A stretch of DNA of 64,000 nucleotides from Microaerobacter geothermalis. Lineage in GTDB: Bacteria; Bacillota; Bacilli; DSM-22679. The stretch is from contig NZ_JAKIHL010000006.1 of assembly GCF_021608135.1 (NCBI RefSeq), positions 30,961 to 94,960 on the forward strand, read 5' to 3'. Below the pieces are notes generated by a model. That model had not been told where the DNA came from, did no database searches, and saw only the letters and a list, made by a program, of their open reading frames with translations. Shown here in pieces: positions 52,317 through 62,334 of this stretch (positions are counted from its first letter, which is position 1; every line of letters starts with the position of its first letter). Both the position numbers and the translations under genes were made by a program.

Positions 52317-53405
52317 TCACTGGTTTAAGATCTGTTCCAAGTTATCCAGCAATTTAAGATTCTGATCTTCACTTCCTACCGTGATTCGAAGAGAAGTAGG
52401 AAATCCTAGGGATTCTCCAGAACGGACAATAATCCCCTTTTTCAATAAGGATTGAAACACATAACCAGCAGGTCTTCCCACATCAACAAGGATAAAATTG
52501 GCCTCTGAAGGAAGATAAGAAAGACCTAAACGCTGGAATCCTTCATACAACTGTTTTTTCCCTATGGTATTTTTATGTCGGCACTCCTCCACAAAATGGG
52601 TATCTTGCAACGCTGCAAGGGCAGCCTTTTGGGACAGGGAGGTTGTATTAAAGGGTTCCCTTACTCGGTTTAAATGATCAATTAGTGCAGCATTTGCCAC
52701 TCCATACCCAATTCGAAGGGCAGCTAATCCATAAATCTTTGAGAACGTACGCAGAATGATCAGATTGGGATACTCGTTTATCCAATCTATGGATTCAGGA
52801 TAGTTGGACGATTCCACATATTCGTAGTATGCCTCATCAAAAACTACAACCGTGTTTTTGCTTATGGCATGAAGAAAAGTTCTCAATTCCTCTTTTCCCA
52901 CAATGGTCCCAGATGGATTATTGGGATTGCAAATCCAAACCACCCTAGTATTCTCATCAATCTGTTCCAGCATTCCATTTAAATCATGTGCTCCATCTTT
53001 GAGGGGAACCTCTCTAACCTCTGCCCCTTCAATAATAGAATTGGTTTTATAGATAGGAAAAGTTGGGGTGGCCATTACTGTATTGGTACCCGGCTGCAGA
53101 TAAGCCCTGGTAATTAACACAATGACCTCATCAGACCCATTGCCAAAAATGATCTGACTGGTTTGTACTCCCAATTTTTTCGCCAGGGCTTTCGTTAATT
53201 CTACACTGGCTCCATCGGGATAGATTTCAAGATGCTGGGCTGCCAACCCAATGGCTTCTTTGGCTAAAGGAGAACAACCGAACGGATTCTCGTTAGAAGC
53301 TAATTTAATGACTTCAGAAAGACCATACTCCCTTTTAACATCTTCAATGGGTTTACCAGGTTGATAAACAGGAAGGTTTACTATCCTCTCCTTTGGTTTT
53401 AGCAT
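52317..53405 (-). CDS. hisC: Histidinol-phosphate / aromatic aminotransferase
   Basis: A fold-type I PLP enzyme serving histidine and, in bacilli, tyrosine/phenylalanine synthesis. The 362 residues show KLASNENPFGCSPLAKEA, FGNGSDEVIVLITRAY, NPNNPSGTIVG, VVFDEAYYEY, RTFSKIYGLAALRIGYG (Schiff-base Lys) and a LRITVGSEDQN end. Its position between trpA and tyrA is as in B. subtilis, where it also acts in aromatic transamination. Confidence 0.95.
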   Translation of the reverse strand: MLKPKERIVNLPVYQPGKPIEDVKREYGLSEVIKLASNENPFGCSPLAKEAIGLAAQHLEIYPDGASVELTKALAKKLGVQTSQIIFGNGSDEVIVLITRAYLQPGTNTVMATPTFPIYKTNSIIEGAEVREVPLKDGAHDLNGMLEQIDENTRVVWICNPNNPSGTIVGKEELRTFLHAISKNTVVVFDEAYYEYVESSNYPESIDWINEYPNLIILRTFSKIYGLAALRIGYGVANAALIDHLNRVREPFNTTSLSQKAALAALQDTHFVEECRHKNTIGKKQLYEGFQRLGLSYLPSEANFILVDVGRPAGYVFQSLLKKGIIVRSGESLGFPTSLRITVGSEDQNLKLLDNLEQILNQ

Positions 53406-53452
53406 ACATTTTTCACCTCTATTGTTTTCTTATCATATTACTCTTAATATAC

Positions 53453-54253
53453 TTAAGAAAACAATTCCTGTAAAAATTTTTTTATCAATTCATATCCTTT
53501 TTCTTTCTTCTCTTCATCCGATAACCATTCATTCACGTCAATGATTTTTTTCAATAATGCACTCCCAATAATCAGTCCATCTGCCATTGGAATCAACTGT
53601 TCCACTTGTTCCCTAGTAGAGATGCCAAATCCGACAGCCAAGGGCAACAAAGTATGTTCCCTAACATCCCGAATAAAATGATCAATCAGGTGATTAAATG
53701 TTTTTCTTTCCCCTGTAACCCCCAATGAGGATACACAATAAACGAATGAATCAGCCGTTGCCACGATTTTTTCTATTCTCTGTTTTGAGGTTGGAGCAAC
53801 CAGGGGAATGAAAGAAAGAGCATGTTGATGGCATGCTTTGATAAATTCCTTCGATTCTTCCACCGGCAAATCGGGTATAATGACGCCATCCCCTCCGGCA
53901 TTTCTAAAACGGGATAACAATTGAGATATACCGCGACGCAATACGGGATTATAATAGCTAAACAGAATGATGGGAATACGAATGCCTTGGTTTCTCATCT
54001 TTTTAACAAGATCTATTGCTTTTTCAACATTCATCCCTTGTTTAAGGGCCTCTTGGGAAACAAATTGGATGACAGGTCCATCGGCTAAAGGATCGGAATA
54101 GGGAACCCCTAATTCCAGGGCAATTGCCCCTTCCTTCTCAAGGAGAGATGCCAGCTCAATGGTTGCCTCTTCAGTGGGATAACCTGCTGTAATAAAAGGA
54201 ATAAATGGAACACGTGTCGTCTTTTTAACAAAAGCTTCTTTCAGTTTAGACAT
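53453..54253 (-). CDS. trpA: Tryptophan synthase alpha subunit
   Basis: It cleaves indole-3-glycerol phosphate to indole and passes it to TrpB. The 266-residue TIM barrel shows [30 protein letters not shown] (catalytic Glu and Asp), [12 protein letters not shown] and the phosphate loop [21 protein letters not shown]. Its ATG overlaps the trpB stop by 8 bp. Confidence 0.97.
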   Translation of the reverse strand: MSKLKEAFVKKTTRVPFIPFITAGYPTEEATIELASLLEKEGAIALELGVPYSDPLADGPVIQFVSQEALKQGMNVEKAIDLVKKMRNQGIRIPIILFSYYNPVLRRGISQLLSRFRNAGGDGVIIPDLPVEESKEFIKACHQHALSFIPLVAPTSKQRIEKIVATADSFVYCVSSLGVTGERKTFNHLIDHFIRDVREHTLLPLAVGFGISTREQVEQLIPMADGLIIGSALLKKIIDVNEWLSDEEKKEKGYELIKKFLQELFS

Positions 54254-55448
54254 GTTCCGATTCCCCCTCTAACACTTTTTGTACCTGCTCCACATCTTTG
54301 TCTCCCCTTCCTGAAAGGCAAACAATAATGATTTTTTCTTTCGAAAATTGTGCAGCCAGTTTAAGGGCTGCCGCTACAGCATGGGAACTTTCAATGGCTG
54401 GAATAATCCCTTCTGTTTTTGACAATGCTTTAAACGCTTCCAATGCCTCATCATCCGTGATAGAAAGATAACAAGCCCTTCCTGAATCCTTGTAAAAGGC
54501 ATGCTCAGGCCCGACGCCAGGATAATCTAAACCTGCTGAAATGGAATAGGCCTCTTCAATTTGTCCATATTCATCCTGCAAAAGATAAGTATAAGAACCG
54601 TGGATGACTCCGGGTAGACCTTTAGATAACGTTGCGGCATGCTGATTGGTTTCCAGTCCTTTTCCTGAGGCTTCTATCCCATAAAGTTGAACCTCTTTAT
54701 CTTCGTAAAAGGGAGAGAAAATTCCAATGGCATTGCTCCCACCACCTACACAAGCAACGATGGCATCTGGCAGTCTCCCTTCTTTTTCCAAGCATTGTTC
54801 CTTTGTTTCCTGGCCAATGATTTTTTGAAACTCTCGAACCATATACGGATAAGGATGCGGTCCTACAACAGACCCTATCATGTAAAATGTATCTTCCACA
54901 TGGGTTACCCAATGGCGAATCGCTTCATTGGTGGCATCCTTCAATGTGCGGGAACCTGAAGAAACAGGAATCACTTCTGCACCCAAAAGCTTCATGCGAA
55001 ATACATTTAATCGCTGCCTCTTGATATCTTCTTCGCCCATAAAAACTTTACACTTTAAACCCAAGAGTGCCGCTACGGTAGCAGAGGCTACCCCATGTTG
55101 CCCCGCCCCTGTCTCGGCAATTATTTTCGTCTTTCCCATATATTTTGCAAGCAATCCTTGACCTAGGGCATTATTAATCTTGTGGGCCCCGGTATGATTC
55201 AGATCTTCCCTTTTCAAATAAATCTTTGCTCCACCAATATGTTTAGTCAGGTTCTTTGCCTCATACAATGGATTGGGTCTTCCCGTGTACTCTTTATGAA
55301 GATATTTTAATTCTTGAATAAATTCAAGATCTCCAAGACAATGATAAAAGGCCTGTTCCAATTCTTCCAATGCATTCATTAAAGTTTCGGGTACAAATTT
55401 TCCGCCGAATTTACCAAAACGCCCAGCTTCATCTGGCTTTAAAGTCAA
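54246..55448 (-). CDS. trpB: Tryptophan synthase beta subunit
   Basis: It condenses indole with serine. 400 residues with the PLP lysine in [18 protein letters not shown] (LNHTGAHK), [14 protein letters not shown], the phosphate loop [10 protein letters not shown], and a [10 protein letters not shown] end. The start is TTG 55448 after AGGGTG, overlapping trpF by 20 bp. This is the standard TrpB1 type. Confidence 0.97.
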   Translation of the reverse strand: MTLKPDEAGRFGKFGGKFVPETLMNALEELEQAFYHCLGDLEFIQELKYLHKEYTGRPNPLYEAKNLTKHIGGAKIYLKREDLNHTGAHKINNALGQGLLAKYMGKTKIIAETGAGQHGVASATVAALLGLKCKVFMGEEDIKRQRLNVFRMKLLGAEVIPVSSGSRTLKDATNEAIRHWVTHVEDTFYMIGSVVGPHPYPYMVREFQKIIGQETKEQCLEKEGRLPDAIVACVGGGSNAIGIFSPFYEDKEVQLYGIEASGKGLETNQHAATLSKGLPGVIHGSYTYLLQDEYGQIEEAYSISAGLDYPGVGPEHAFYKDSGRACYLSITDDEALEAFKALSKTEGIIPAIESSHAVAAALKLAAQFSKEKIIIVCLSGRGDKDVEQVQKVLEGESEHV

Positions 55449-56091
55449 TTCCCTTCACCCTCTCCACAAATCTCCTTATTTTTTGCTGATCTTTTCTTCC
55501 GTCTGTCTCTACGCCAGATGAAACATCCACACCATCCGGCTGATATTCATATATCAAATCTGTTACATTTTCTCCATTTAATCCTCCGGCAACAAATAAA
55601 GATTTATTTCTCTCTTTTGCCCAGAGAGAAAAGGTGGGGATCATATCCCAAGAAAACCGGTGACCTGTTCCCCCGTAGCTAGACTGGCTGTAGGTATCCA
55701 ATAATAAGATATTGAACCACTCCCCCAGTTCCTCCAGCGTATCGCTTGGAAAGTCCCCCTTATTCTTTACCCGAATAGCCTTTATGATTTGTACCGGCAA
55801 TTCCCTTTTAATCTTTCTCAGCAGTGCCGGGGATTCATCACCATGAAGTTGGACGGCATCAAGCCCTGATTCATAGACAGCCCTTGCCACTTCTGTATAG
55901 CTCGGATTGACGAAGACGCCTGTTTTTTTGACATCTTTTTTGATATAACCGCTTAAAGTTTTTGCAAGCTCTGCTGACACCTGTCTTCTGCTGGGAGCAA
56001 AGACAAAGCCGACATAGTCCACCCCTGAATCTTGAATCGCTAAACAATCTTCGATAGTGGTCAATCCGCATATTTTTACGATTGTTCCCAT
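55429..56091 (-). CDS. trpF: Phosphoribosylanthranilate isomerase
   Basis: It rearranges phosphoribosylanthranilate to CdRP. A 220-residue TIM barrel: [15 protein letters not shown] (active-site Cys), [41 protein letters not shown] (catalytic Asp), [11 protein letters not shown] and [18 protein letters not shown] 56091 after AGGGGG is preferred to TTG 56109. Confidence 0.96.
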   Translation of the reverse strand: MGTIVKICGLTTIEDCLAIQDSGVDYVGFVFAPSRRQVSAELAKTLSGYIKKDVKKTGVFVNPSYTEVARAVYESGLDAVQLHGDESPALLRKIKRELPVQIIKAIRVKNKGDFPSDTLEELGEWFNILLLDTYSQSSYGGTGHRFSWDMIPTFSLWAKERNKSLFVAGGLNGENVTDLIYEYQPDGVDVSSGVETDGRKDQQKIRRFVERVKGIDFKAR

Positions 56092-56101
56092 CCTAATCCC
56101 C

Positions 56102-56875
56102 CTATCCAACCAATTGAATAACGGCTTCTTTAATTTTCTCTTTTCTCATCAAAGATTCTCCGACCAATACCGCTGAAGCCCCAGCCTCGCCCACTCTTCT
56201 CACATCATCGGGAGTAAAAATCCCGCTCTCACTTACCACCGGAATATGGGCAGGAATAAAAGGCAAACATGAAACCGTTGTATCTATAGTCGTCTGAAAC
56301 GTGTGCAAATCTCTGTTATTAATTCCTATTAAATGGGGAGAACAGGTTAATGCAATTTCTAGCTCATGTAAAGAATGGATCTCTATTAATACTTCCAATC
56401 CCACTTCTGTTGCTTTCCCATATAAATGCTGCAATTGGTCCTTTGTTAATGCTGCAACGATCAATAAAATCGCGTCTGCTCCAGAAATCCTTGATTGAAC
56501 CACTTGAATTTCATCAATAATAAAATCTTTTCTTAGGACGGGAGTGGAAACCCTCCCCTTAATTTCGGTCAGATACTGCAAATGGCCCTGGAAGAAGGTT
56601 TCATCGGTTAATACGGAAATCCCTTCTGCTTTTGCTTCATGATATGCCAAAGCAATATCAACAGGATGAAAATCTGGCCGAATCACCCCTTTTGAAGGAG
56701 ATGCTTTCTTCACCTCAGCAATTATGGCCACTTTCCTCGTTCGATTTGTAATAGATTGTGTTAAAGAACGGCAGGGTGGTTGTTGAGCAAGTTGTTCTTC
56801 TATCTTCCCTGAATCCCAGCCCTTCTTGAGACGGGATACCTCTTCTTTCTTAACTTCCAATATTTTAGGAAGCAT
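56102..56875 (-). CDS. trpC: Indole-3-glycerol phosphate synthase
   Basis: It closes the indole ring from CdRP. 257-residue TIM barrel with IAEVKKASPSKGVIR (catalytic Lys), VLTDETFFQGHLQYL, PVLRKDFIIDEIQV, LIGINNRDLHTF, SESGIFTPDDV and SAVLVGESLMR. ATG 56875 has AGGAGGT and overlaps trpD by 11 bp. Confidence 0.97.
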   Translation of the reverse strand: MLPKILEVKKEEVSRLKKGWDSGKIEEQLAQQPPCRSLTQSITNRTRKVAIIAEVKKASPSKGVIRPDFHPVDIALAYHEAKAEGISVLTDETFFQGHLQYLTEIKGRVSTPVLRKDFIIDEIQVVQSRISGADAILLIVAALTKDQLQHLYGKATEVGLEVLIEIHSLHELEIALTCSPHLIGINNRDLHTFQTTIDTTVSCLPFIPAHIPVVSESGIFTPDDVRRVGEAGASAVLVGESLMRKEKIKEAVIQLVG

Positions 56876-57890
56876 AAGAGATACCTCCTGTTTTGGAACT
56901 TAGCTGATTTAGCTTATTCAAGGCATAACCCTGGTCAACCACTTCCTTAGCCCTTTGTAATCCTTCTTCCAAGCTGGAAACTTCATCAGCCAGATAAAAA
57001 ACAGCAGCGCTGTTTAAGAGAACCACATCACGGGGAGCCCCTTTTTGTTCACCGTTAAAGATCGCCCGAATTAACGCAGCATTCTCCTCGGCGGCTCCTC
57101 CACGGATTTCATCCAATGAATATCGAGGAATTCCCAAATCCTCCGGAGAAATGACAAAGGATGAAATTTCCCCATCCCTCAACTCTACCACTTGAGTAGA
57201 TGAAGTGACCGATATTTCATCAAGGCCATCATGTCCTGAAACCACTAAACAGCGCTCCGTACCCAGTTCTTTCAGCACGTTAGCCATGGTTTCCGTTAGG
57301 GAAGGGGAAAACACGCCTAACAGCTGCCTTTTGGCTCCCGCTGGATTTGTAAGGGGGCCGAGTAGATTAAATACGGTGCGAAAACCAATCTCTTTTCTGG
57401 GCTGAACGGCGTGTTTCATTGCCTGGTGAAATAAGGGAGCAAAGAGGAAACATAGGTTGGTTTCATCCAGCATTTGACTTGCTTCCTCTTCTGTTAACGT
57501 AATCTTGATTCCCAATGCTTCCAAAACATCGGCACTGCCGCTGCGGCTGGAAACAGCGCGATTGCCGTGCTTGGCTACTTTAATTCCCCCTGCTGCTGAA
57601 ACTAATGCCGCTGCGGTGGAAATATTAAATGTTTTTCCGCCATCTCCCCCTGTGCCGCAGGTATCAACCAAACGCTCGTTTTTTACATATACCCGTTTTG
57701 CCTTCTCTCTCATGACCTGGGCAAAACCAACAATTTCATCAACAGATTCCCCCATTATCCGAAGGGCCGTCAGCATACTGGCAATTTGGGCCGAAGTGGC
57801 CTCTCCGTTCATAATTTTTTCCATAACTTCCCTTGCTTCTTCCCTATTTAACCGATTACCGCAAATCACCTTTTCCAGATAAGATTTCAT
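56865..57890 (-). CDS. trpD: Anthranilate phosphoribosyltransferase
   Basis: It attaches PRPP-derived phosphoribose to anthranilate. 341 residues with LVDTCGTGGDGGKTFNIST (PRPP loop), KHGNRAVSSRSGSADVLEALG, FAPLFHQAMKHAVQPRKEIGFRT (in part) and NLLGPLTNPAG. It lies directly behind trpE (2-bp gap). It has no fused glutaminase domain, and no trpG lies in the operon, as in B. subtilis. Confidence 0.97.
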   Translation of the reverse strand: MKSYLEKVICGNRLNREEAREVMEKIMNGEATSAQIASMLTALRIMGESVDEIVGFAQVMREKAKRVYVKNERLVDTCGTGGDGGKTFNISTAAALVSAAGGIKVAKHGNRAVSSRSGSADVLEALGIKITLTEEEASQMLDETNLCFLFAPLFHQAMKHAVQPRKEIGFRTVFNLLGPLTNPAGAKRQLLGVFSPSLTETMANVLKELGTERCLVVSGHDGLDEISVTSSTQVVELRDGEISSFVISPEDLGIPRYSLDEIRGGAAEENAALIRAIFNGEQKGAPRDVVLLNSAAVFYLADEVSSLEEGLQRAKEVVDQGYALNKLNQLSSKTGGISYAS

Positions 57891-57892
57891 TT

Positions 57893-59407
57893 TTATATAA
57901 CCTCCTGATCAGAATATGAACATTGTTCTGCCGTTACAATTGCTTTAATTAACGCCATGGCCTTATTGCAGGTTTCCTCATATTCCTTTTCTGGAATGGA
58001 ATCCGCAACAATGCCTGCTCCTGCCTGTACATAGGCTTGATCATTCACAAACAAAATAGTTCGGATGGTGATGCAAGTATCCATATTTCCGTTAAAACCA
58101 AAGTACCCAATGGCTCCTGCATACGGGCCCCTCGCTTCTTTTTCCAATTCTGCGATAATTTCCATGGCCCTTATCTTAGGCGCTCCGGAAACCGTTCCGG
58201 CGGGAAAAGCGGACATTAAGGCATCATAAGCAGTAATATCGGGCCTTAACTCCCCTGTAACATGGGAGACGAGGTGCATGACGTGGGAATAGTATTCCAC
58301 CTCTTTAAATTGGTTGACAGTGACCGTTCCGTAACTTGAAATCCTTCCTACATCATTTCGGCCTAGGTCTACCAGCATATGGTGTTCCGCCGCTTCCTTT
58401 TCGTCCTGAAGGAGGTCCATCTTTAAACGGTTATCTTCTTCTTTGCTTTTTCCCCTTGGCCGGGTACCAGCTATAGGCTTTGTTTCAACTTTCCCATTTT
58501 CCACCCGGATCAACATTTCCGGAGAAGTTCCAACCAAAACCTCTTTTTCAAATTGTAAATAATACATATACGGAGATGGGTTGATTGTCCTTAACATGCG
58601 GTATACCATAAAGGGGTCAACCTGTGTTTTTCTATGGAATCTTTGAGATAACACCACTTGAAAAATATCGCCAGATTTAATATATTCCTTTGCTTTTTCG
58701 ACCATCTCTTCGAATTCATTCTTTGTCATATTTGATTTGAAAGCATGTAAAGAATTGATCTCATCCATTCCCGTCATGGATAAGTAACCCTTGCTTTTTC
58801 CCTTTGAAATTTTGTCTTGCAATTTACTGATTCGGCCCATCGTATGCTGGTATTTGGTTTTCAACTGTTTTTCCGTATCATTTGGTTCCACATGAAGATG
58901 ACAGATCAGGAAAATTCTTTGTTTCAAATGGTCATACACAATCAGTTCATCACAAAACAGGAAGGAGATATCCGGTAATTCCAAGGGGTCGTGTTCAATC
59001 TTGGGTATCTTCTCGACATAAGTGATCGTATCATAGCCAAAATAACCGACTGCTCCGCCGAAAAACGGGGGCAATTCAGAAAAAACTGGACTCTTCATGG
59101 TTGAGAGCAGTTCCTTCAAATATTGAACAGGATTTCCTGTTTCGATTGTTACTTCGTCCTTATCGTTATAAATTTGGAGATCATATCCTTTTCCGGTTAG
59201 TCGGAGAAAGGGTTTTACCCCTATAATGGAATAACGAGCCCATCTTTCGCCTCCTTCCACACTTTCTAGCAGAAAAGAATGATTGTTTCTGATCTTTTGG
59301 TAAATGGAAATGGGGGTTTCATCATCTGCGTGGATCATTTTGTACATGGGAATCACATTAAACTTGTCTGACAACTGCAGGAGATCATTAAAATGAGGAA
59401 CGATCAT
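57893..59407 (-). CDS. trpE: Anthranilate synthase component I
   Basis: It makes anthranilate from chorismate. The 504 residues show the tryptophan-feedback site (LLESVEGGERWARYSIIG), FFGGAVGYFGYD, VLSQRFHRKTQV, GTSPEMLIRVENGKVETKPIAGTRPRG (in part), FPAGTVSGAPKIRAMEII and QAGAGIVADSIPEKE. The glutamine amidotransferase must come from elsewhere (TrpG/PabA). ATG 59407 follows AGAGGTGA, which is held in a hairpin. It is preceded by a TRAP-dependent leader. Confidence 0.97.
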   Translation of the reverse strand: MIVPHFNDLLQLSDKFNVIPMYKMIHADDETPISIYQKIRNNHSFLLESVEGGERWARYSIIGVKPFLRLTGKGYDLQIYNDKDEVTIETGNPVQYLKELLSTMKSPVFSELPPFFGGAVGYFGYDTITYVEKIPKIEHDPLELPDISFLFCDELIVYDHLKQRIFLICHLHVEPNDTEKQLKTKYQHTMGRISKLQDKISKGKSKGYLSMTGMDEINSLHAFKSNMTKNEFEEMVEKAKEYIKSGDIFQVVLSQRFHRKTQVDPFMVYRMLRTINPSPYMYYLQFEKEVLVGTSPEMLIRVENGKVETKPIAGTRPRGKSKEEDNRLKMDLLQDEKEAAEHHMLVDLGRNDVGRISSYGTVTVNQFKEVEYYSHVMHLVSHVTGELRPDITAYDALMSAFPAGTVSGAPKIRAMEIIAELEKEARGPYAGAIGYFGFNGNMDTCITIRTILFVNDQAYVQAGAGIVADSIPEKEYEETCNKAMALIKAIVTAEQCSYSDQEVI

Positions 59408-59412
59408 TTAAA

Positions 59413-59438
59413 TCACCTCTTCGTTTCCAAAGAGATGA
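59413..59438 (-). promoter_or_regulatory. Hairpin sequestering the trpE Shine-Dalgarno
   Basis: On the minus strand, TCATCTCTT (59438-59430) pairs with AAGAGGTGA (59421-59413) in a 9-bp stem with one G-U pair. The 3' arm is the trpE ribosome-binding site. This parallels the B. subtilis trpE hairpin that lowers translation when TRAP is bound. Confidence 0.6.
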
Positions 59439-59465
59439 GATGAGGAAAAAACTGAAAAAATAATG

Positions 59466-59497
59466 AAAAAAACCAGGACAATGGGGGCGCCCTGGCT
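59466..59497 (-). terminator. trp leader attenuator (intrinsic terminator)
   Basis: Minus-strand CCAGG (59495-59491) pairs with CCTGG (59477-59473), extended by flanking A-U and G-U pairs, around a 13-nt loop. It is followed by T7. It starts 6 bp after the last TRAP triplet. Confidence 0.8.
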
Positions 59498-59502
59498 ATG
59501 GC

Positions 59503-59565
59503 CTATCTATTTACTCTTCTCCCCTCAACTCAACTCTTCTAAATTTGCTCAACTTAACTCGGCTC
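59503..59565 (-). promoter_or_regulatory. TRAP-binding site of 11 GAG/UAG triplets in the trp leader
   Basis: The leader RNA reads GAG-CC-GAG-UU-AAG-UU-GAG, then UAG-AA-GAG-UU-GAG-UU-GAG-GG-GAG-AA-GAG, then UAG-A-UAG. That is eleven GAG/UAG triplets plus one AAG, mostly with 2-nt spacers. TRAP is an 11-mer that binds one triplet per subunit. It lies directly before the terminator, as in B. subtilis. Confidence 0.9.
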
Positions 59566-59580
59566 ACAAAGTACGTTCAT

Positions 59581-59848
59581 CTATAGATGTGGAACTAAAG
59601 ATTCACACGTCCGCTAGTCGAGTTCGAGCAAGAAGGAATTCAGGTCCGCTTCAAGTCTAAAGAACGGAGCCCTCAAAAATATCTGGGTGTTTCGAAGATG
59701 GAGTCAGTTTGAGGGCTAATTCCCGTTCTCTAGCCTCTCCGCTGAGTGCGAACTCGAAGGCTGTCCTTAGTGAATTCTTTGATATGAAAATACCTTTTCA
59801 TATCAATTTGTGACCCTGCGGGTCATGTATGTTTAGTTCCGTCTATAT
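59581..59848. mobile_element. Palindromic MITE-like element, one-arm copy upstream of the trp leader
   Basis: It begins CTATAGATGT-GGAACTAAAG and ends GTTTAGTTCC-GTCTATA. The core is intact (CGAGTTCG/CGAACTCG; AAAGAACGGAGCCCTCAAA and TTTGAGGGC...CCGTTCTCT). The arm is at the right end (59775-59840). A further lone tip (AAACTAAACATCG) follows at 59849. Most of the 567-bp gap between trpE and aroB is this element plus the leader. Confidence 0.87.
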
Positions 59849-59906
59849 AAAACTAAACATCGTGACTGGCTCTGTTTCATCATTATGTGGTTAATAATTA
59901 TAGAAT

Positions 59907-59935
59907 ACCTTAAACCAAAAATAATGAATTGTCAA
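59907..59935 (-). promoter_or_regulatory. Candidate promoter upstream of the element (trp operon)
   Basis: On the minus strand TTGACA (59930-59935) is perfect. At 17-bp spacing the -10 is TAAGGT (59907-59912), which is weak; a TATAAT (59897-59902) lies at 27 bp, too far. It sits between aroB and the palindromic element. Confidence 0.4.
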
Positions 59936-59974
59936 CTCTCATTTCTTCAGTCCCCGAGTCTACATCTAGTTATT

Positions 59975-61072
59975 TCATTTCTGTTTTAGCTCGGTTAGCA
60001 CTTCCTTGATCGCTGCTTCCGGTACTCCTTTGGTAATGATCACTTCACCAAATTTCTTTGGAAGAACCATCACAATGGTATTCTCCCGATTTTTTTTATC
60101 CCTCTTCATGACGGAAATCACCTCATCTGGTGAAAAGTGTCCAGGAAGAGAGGTGGGAAGATGATATTTCTTTAATATCCGTGTATATTCTTCCGATAGT
60201 GAAAATATCTCTTCAACGATTCCCAGTTTTTCAGCCAGCTTCGCGGCACCAACCATTCCAATGGCTACAGCTTCTCCATGATTCAGTTCTCCATACCCGG
60301 ATAACGTTTCTATTGCGTGGCCGATCGTATGCCCCAAATTTAAAATAGCCCGCAGCCCTTCTTCTTTCTCGTCATTGGAAACCACATGAACTTTTACTAA
60401 ACAACCCCGATAGATTGCTTCAGATAACATCGGCTCTTCAAGATTCCACAATGACTGGGCATTCTGGTCCAACCATTGGACAAACTGGGCATCCCATATA
60501 AATCCGTGCTTGATTACCTCAGAAAAACCGGCGGACAGTTCCCTGGAAGGTAATGTTTTTAAAGTATTTGTGTCATAAACAACCATGAGAGGTTGATGGA
60601 ATGACCCAATAATATTTTTTCCCAGAGGGTGGTTTACCGCTACCTTCCCTCCGACACTGCTATCATGTGCCAATAATGTAGTGGGTATTTGAACAAATGG
60701 GATTCCTCTCATATAGGTAGCCGCTACAAAACCAGCTAAATCACCTACTACCCCTCCTCCAAGGGCTAAAACCACAGATTTGCGGTCTAAGCCATTTTGC
60801 AAAGCAAAACCGATGATTTCCTGAAAAACAGATAAGCTTTTTGCACTTTCACCTGGATTTACCTGATATGAAAAAACATCGGCTCCTGTTCTCCTAATCT
60901 GTTCTTCTACCGTTTGGAGATATAAAGGGGCCACGTGCCGATCGGTAATAATCAACACTTTTTTCCCCTTAGAAATAAAAGGCGAAAGAAGGGAATGAAG
61001 TCTTTCCAACAAATGGCTTCCGATATGGATAGGATATGAACGATCCCCTAATTCTACTTTCAATGTAACCAT
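59975..61072 (-). CDS. aroB: 3-dehydroquinate synthase
   Basis: It cyclises DAHP, the second shikimate step. 365 residues with the NAD-binding region (VNPGESAKSL; LALGGGVVGDLAGFVAATYMRG, in part), IPTTLLAHDSSVGGKVAVNHPLGKN (in part), SGFSEVIKHGFIWD-like SAGFSEVIKHGF and the Zn His residues in LNLGHTIGHAIE and NHGEAVAIGM. It lies 1 bp after aroC. aroH, which follows aroB in B. subtilis, is absent. Confidence 0.97.
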   Translation of the reverse strand: MVTLKVELGDRSYPIHIGSHLLERLHSLLSPFISKGKKVLIITDRHVAPLYLQTVEEQIRRTGADVFSYQVNPGESAKSLSVFQEIIGFALQNGLDRKSVVLALGGGVVGDLAGFVAATYMRGIPFVQIPTTLLAHDSSVGGKVAVNHPLGKNIIGSFHQPLMVVYDTNTLKTLPSRELSAGFSEVIKHGFIWDAQFVQWLDQNAQSLWNLEEPMLSEAIYRGCLVKVHVVSNDEKEEGLRAILNLGHTIGHAIETLSGYGELNHGEAVAIGMVGAAKLAEKLGIVEEIFSLSEEYTRILKKYHLPTSLPGHFSPDEVISVMKRDKKNRENTIVMVLPKKFGEVIITKGVPEAAIKEVLTELKQK

Positions 61073-61073
61073 T

Positions 61074-62240
61074 TTAAAAGCTCTCCAGGTATTTTTTATA
61101 AACTTCGATATTCCCCTTCATTTCATCCACATGATCAGATGAGAATTTCTCACAAAGAGCATTGGCAATTTCCCAAGCGACTACCGCTTCAGCCACTACA
61201 CTGGCTGCTGGAACAGCACAATTGTCCGAACGTTCAATACTTGCGGTAAAGGGTTCCTTTGTATCAATATCGACACTGTTTAAGGGTTTATATAATGTAG
61301 GAATCGGTTTCATTACTCCTCTAACGACGATAGGCATCCCTGAGGTCATTCCTCCTTCAATACCGCCCGCACGATTTGTTTTTCTCGTGAACCCTCTACT
61401 TTTATCCCAAATGATCTCATCATGAACTTTGGATCCCCACAATTCAGCAGCTGCAAATCCTATTCCAATTTCAACTCCCTTGAAAGCCTGAATGCTGACG
61501 ATGGCTTGGGCAAGTCTTCCATCTAACTTACGGTCCCACTGAACATGGCTACCTAATCCAACAGGAACTCCTTCTACGATGACCTCCACAATACCGCCGA
61601 TAGAATCCCCTTCTTCCTTTGCCCGGTCAATTTCTTCCATCATCTTTTTCTCCGCTTCTTTGTCCAAGCAACGAACAGGAGAGGCTTCAGTAATCTCCTG
61701 AATTTGTTGAATGGAATATTGACTGGCTTCAACATTTGACTGCACCGAACCAATTTGTTTCACATGTCCGGCCAGTTCTATCCCGAAATATTCTAATAAT
61801 TGGCGAGCCACTGCACCCACTGCCACTCTGATTGCCGTCTCCCTCGCACTGGATCGCTCCAAAACATTTCTCATATCTCGATGACGATATTTTAAAGCTC
61901 CGTTTAAATCGGCATGACCTGGTCTGGGGCGGGAAACCCTTCGCTTATCCCCGCCAACATCTACAGGGGTGGCACTCATGATCTTTTCCCAGTGAACCCA
62001 GTCTTTATTTTCTACAATAAGTGCGATAGGGGCGCCAGTTGTATAACCATGGCGGACACCTGCCACCACTTTCACTTCATCTTTTTCAATTTGCATTCTC
62101 CTACCACGCCCATACCCCTTTTGTCTTCTTTGAAGCTGTTCGTTAATTTTCTCTAAAGAAAGGGGAAGCTGGCTAGGTATGCCTTCTATGATTGCTGTCA
62201 ATTGCGGTCCATGGGATTCCCCAGCAGTCAAATATCTCAT
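61074..62240 (-). CDS. aroC: Chorismate synthase
   Basis: It makes chorismate from EPSP with reduced FMN; the gene is named aroF in B. subtilis. 388 residues with [21 protein letters not shown] (in part), [42 protein letters not shown] (in part), [18 protein letters not shown] and [17 protein letters not shown]. It begins the aromatic biosynthesis run after cheR, as in B. subtilis. Confidence 0.97.
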   Translation of the reverse strand: MRYLTAGESHGPQLTAIIEGIPSQLPLSLEKINEQLQRRQKGYGRGRRMQIEKDEVKVVAGVRHGYTTGAPIALIVENKDWVHWEKIMSATPVDVGGDKRRVSRPRPGHADLNGALKYRHRDMRNVLERSSARETAIRVAVGAVARQLLEYFGIELAGHVKQIGSVQSNVEASQYSIQQIQEITEASPVRCLDKEAEKKMMEEIDRAKEEGDSIGGIVEVIVEGVPVGLGSHVQWDRKLDGRLAQAIVSIQAFKGVEIGIGFAAAELWGSKVHDEIIWDKSRGFTRKTNRAGGIEGGMTSGMPIVVRGVMKPIPTLYKPLNSVDIDTKEPFTASIERSDNCAVPAASVVAEAVVAWEIANALCEKFSSDHVDEMKGNIEVYKKYLESF

Positions 62241-62334
62241 TTCAACTATATCCTCCTACCCTTTAACGCTTTTAGGTGCTATTATAGTATAGCTTGTTCT
62301 GGTAAGTAAAGAAAAAATGTAGCCACATCTAAAT

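Noticed and set aside
59463..59660. 65-codon plus-strand frame across the trp leader and repeat
   Set aside because: It runs antisense through the attenuator and TRAP triplets and into the element; it has no Shine-Dalgarno, and the C-terminal part is the same repeat-borne peptide.
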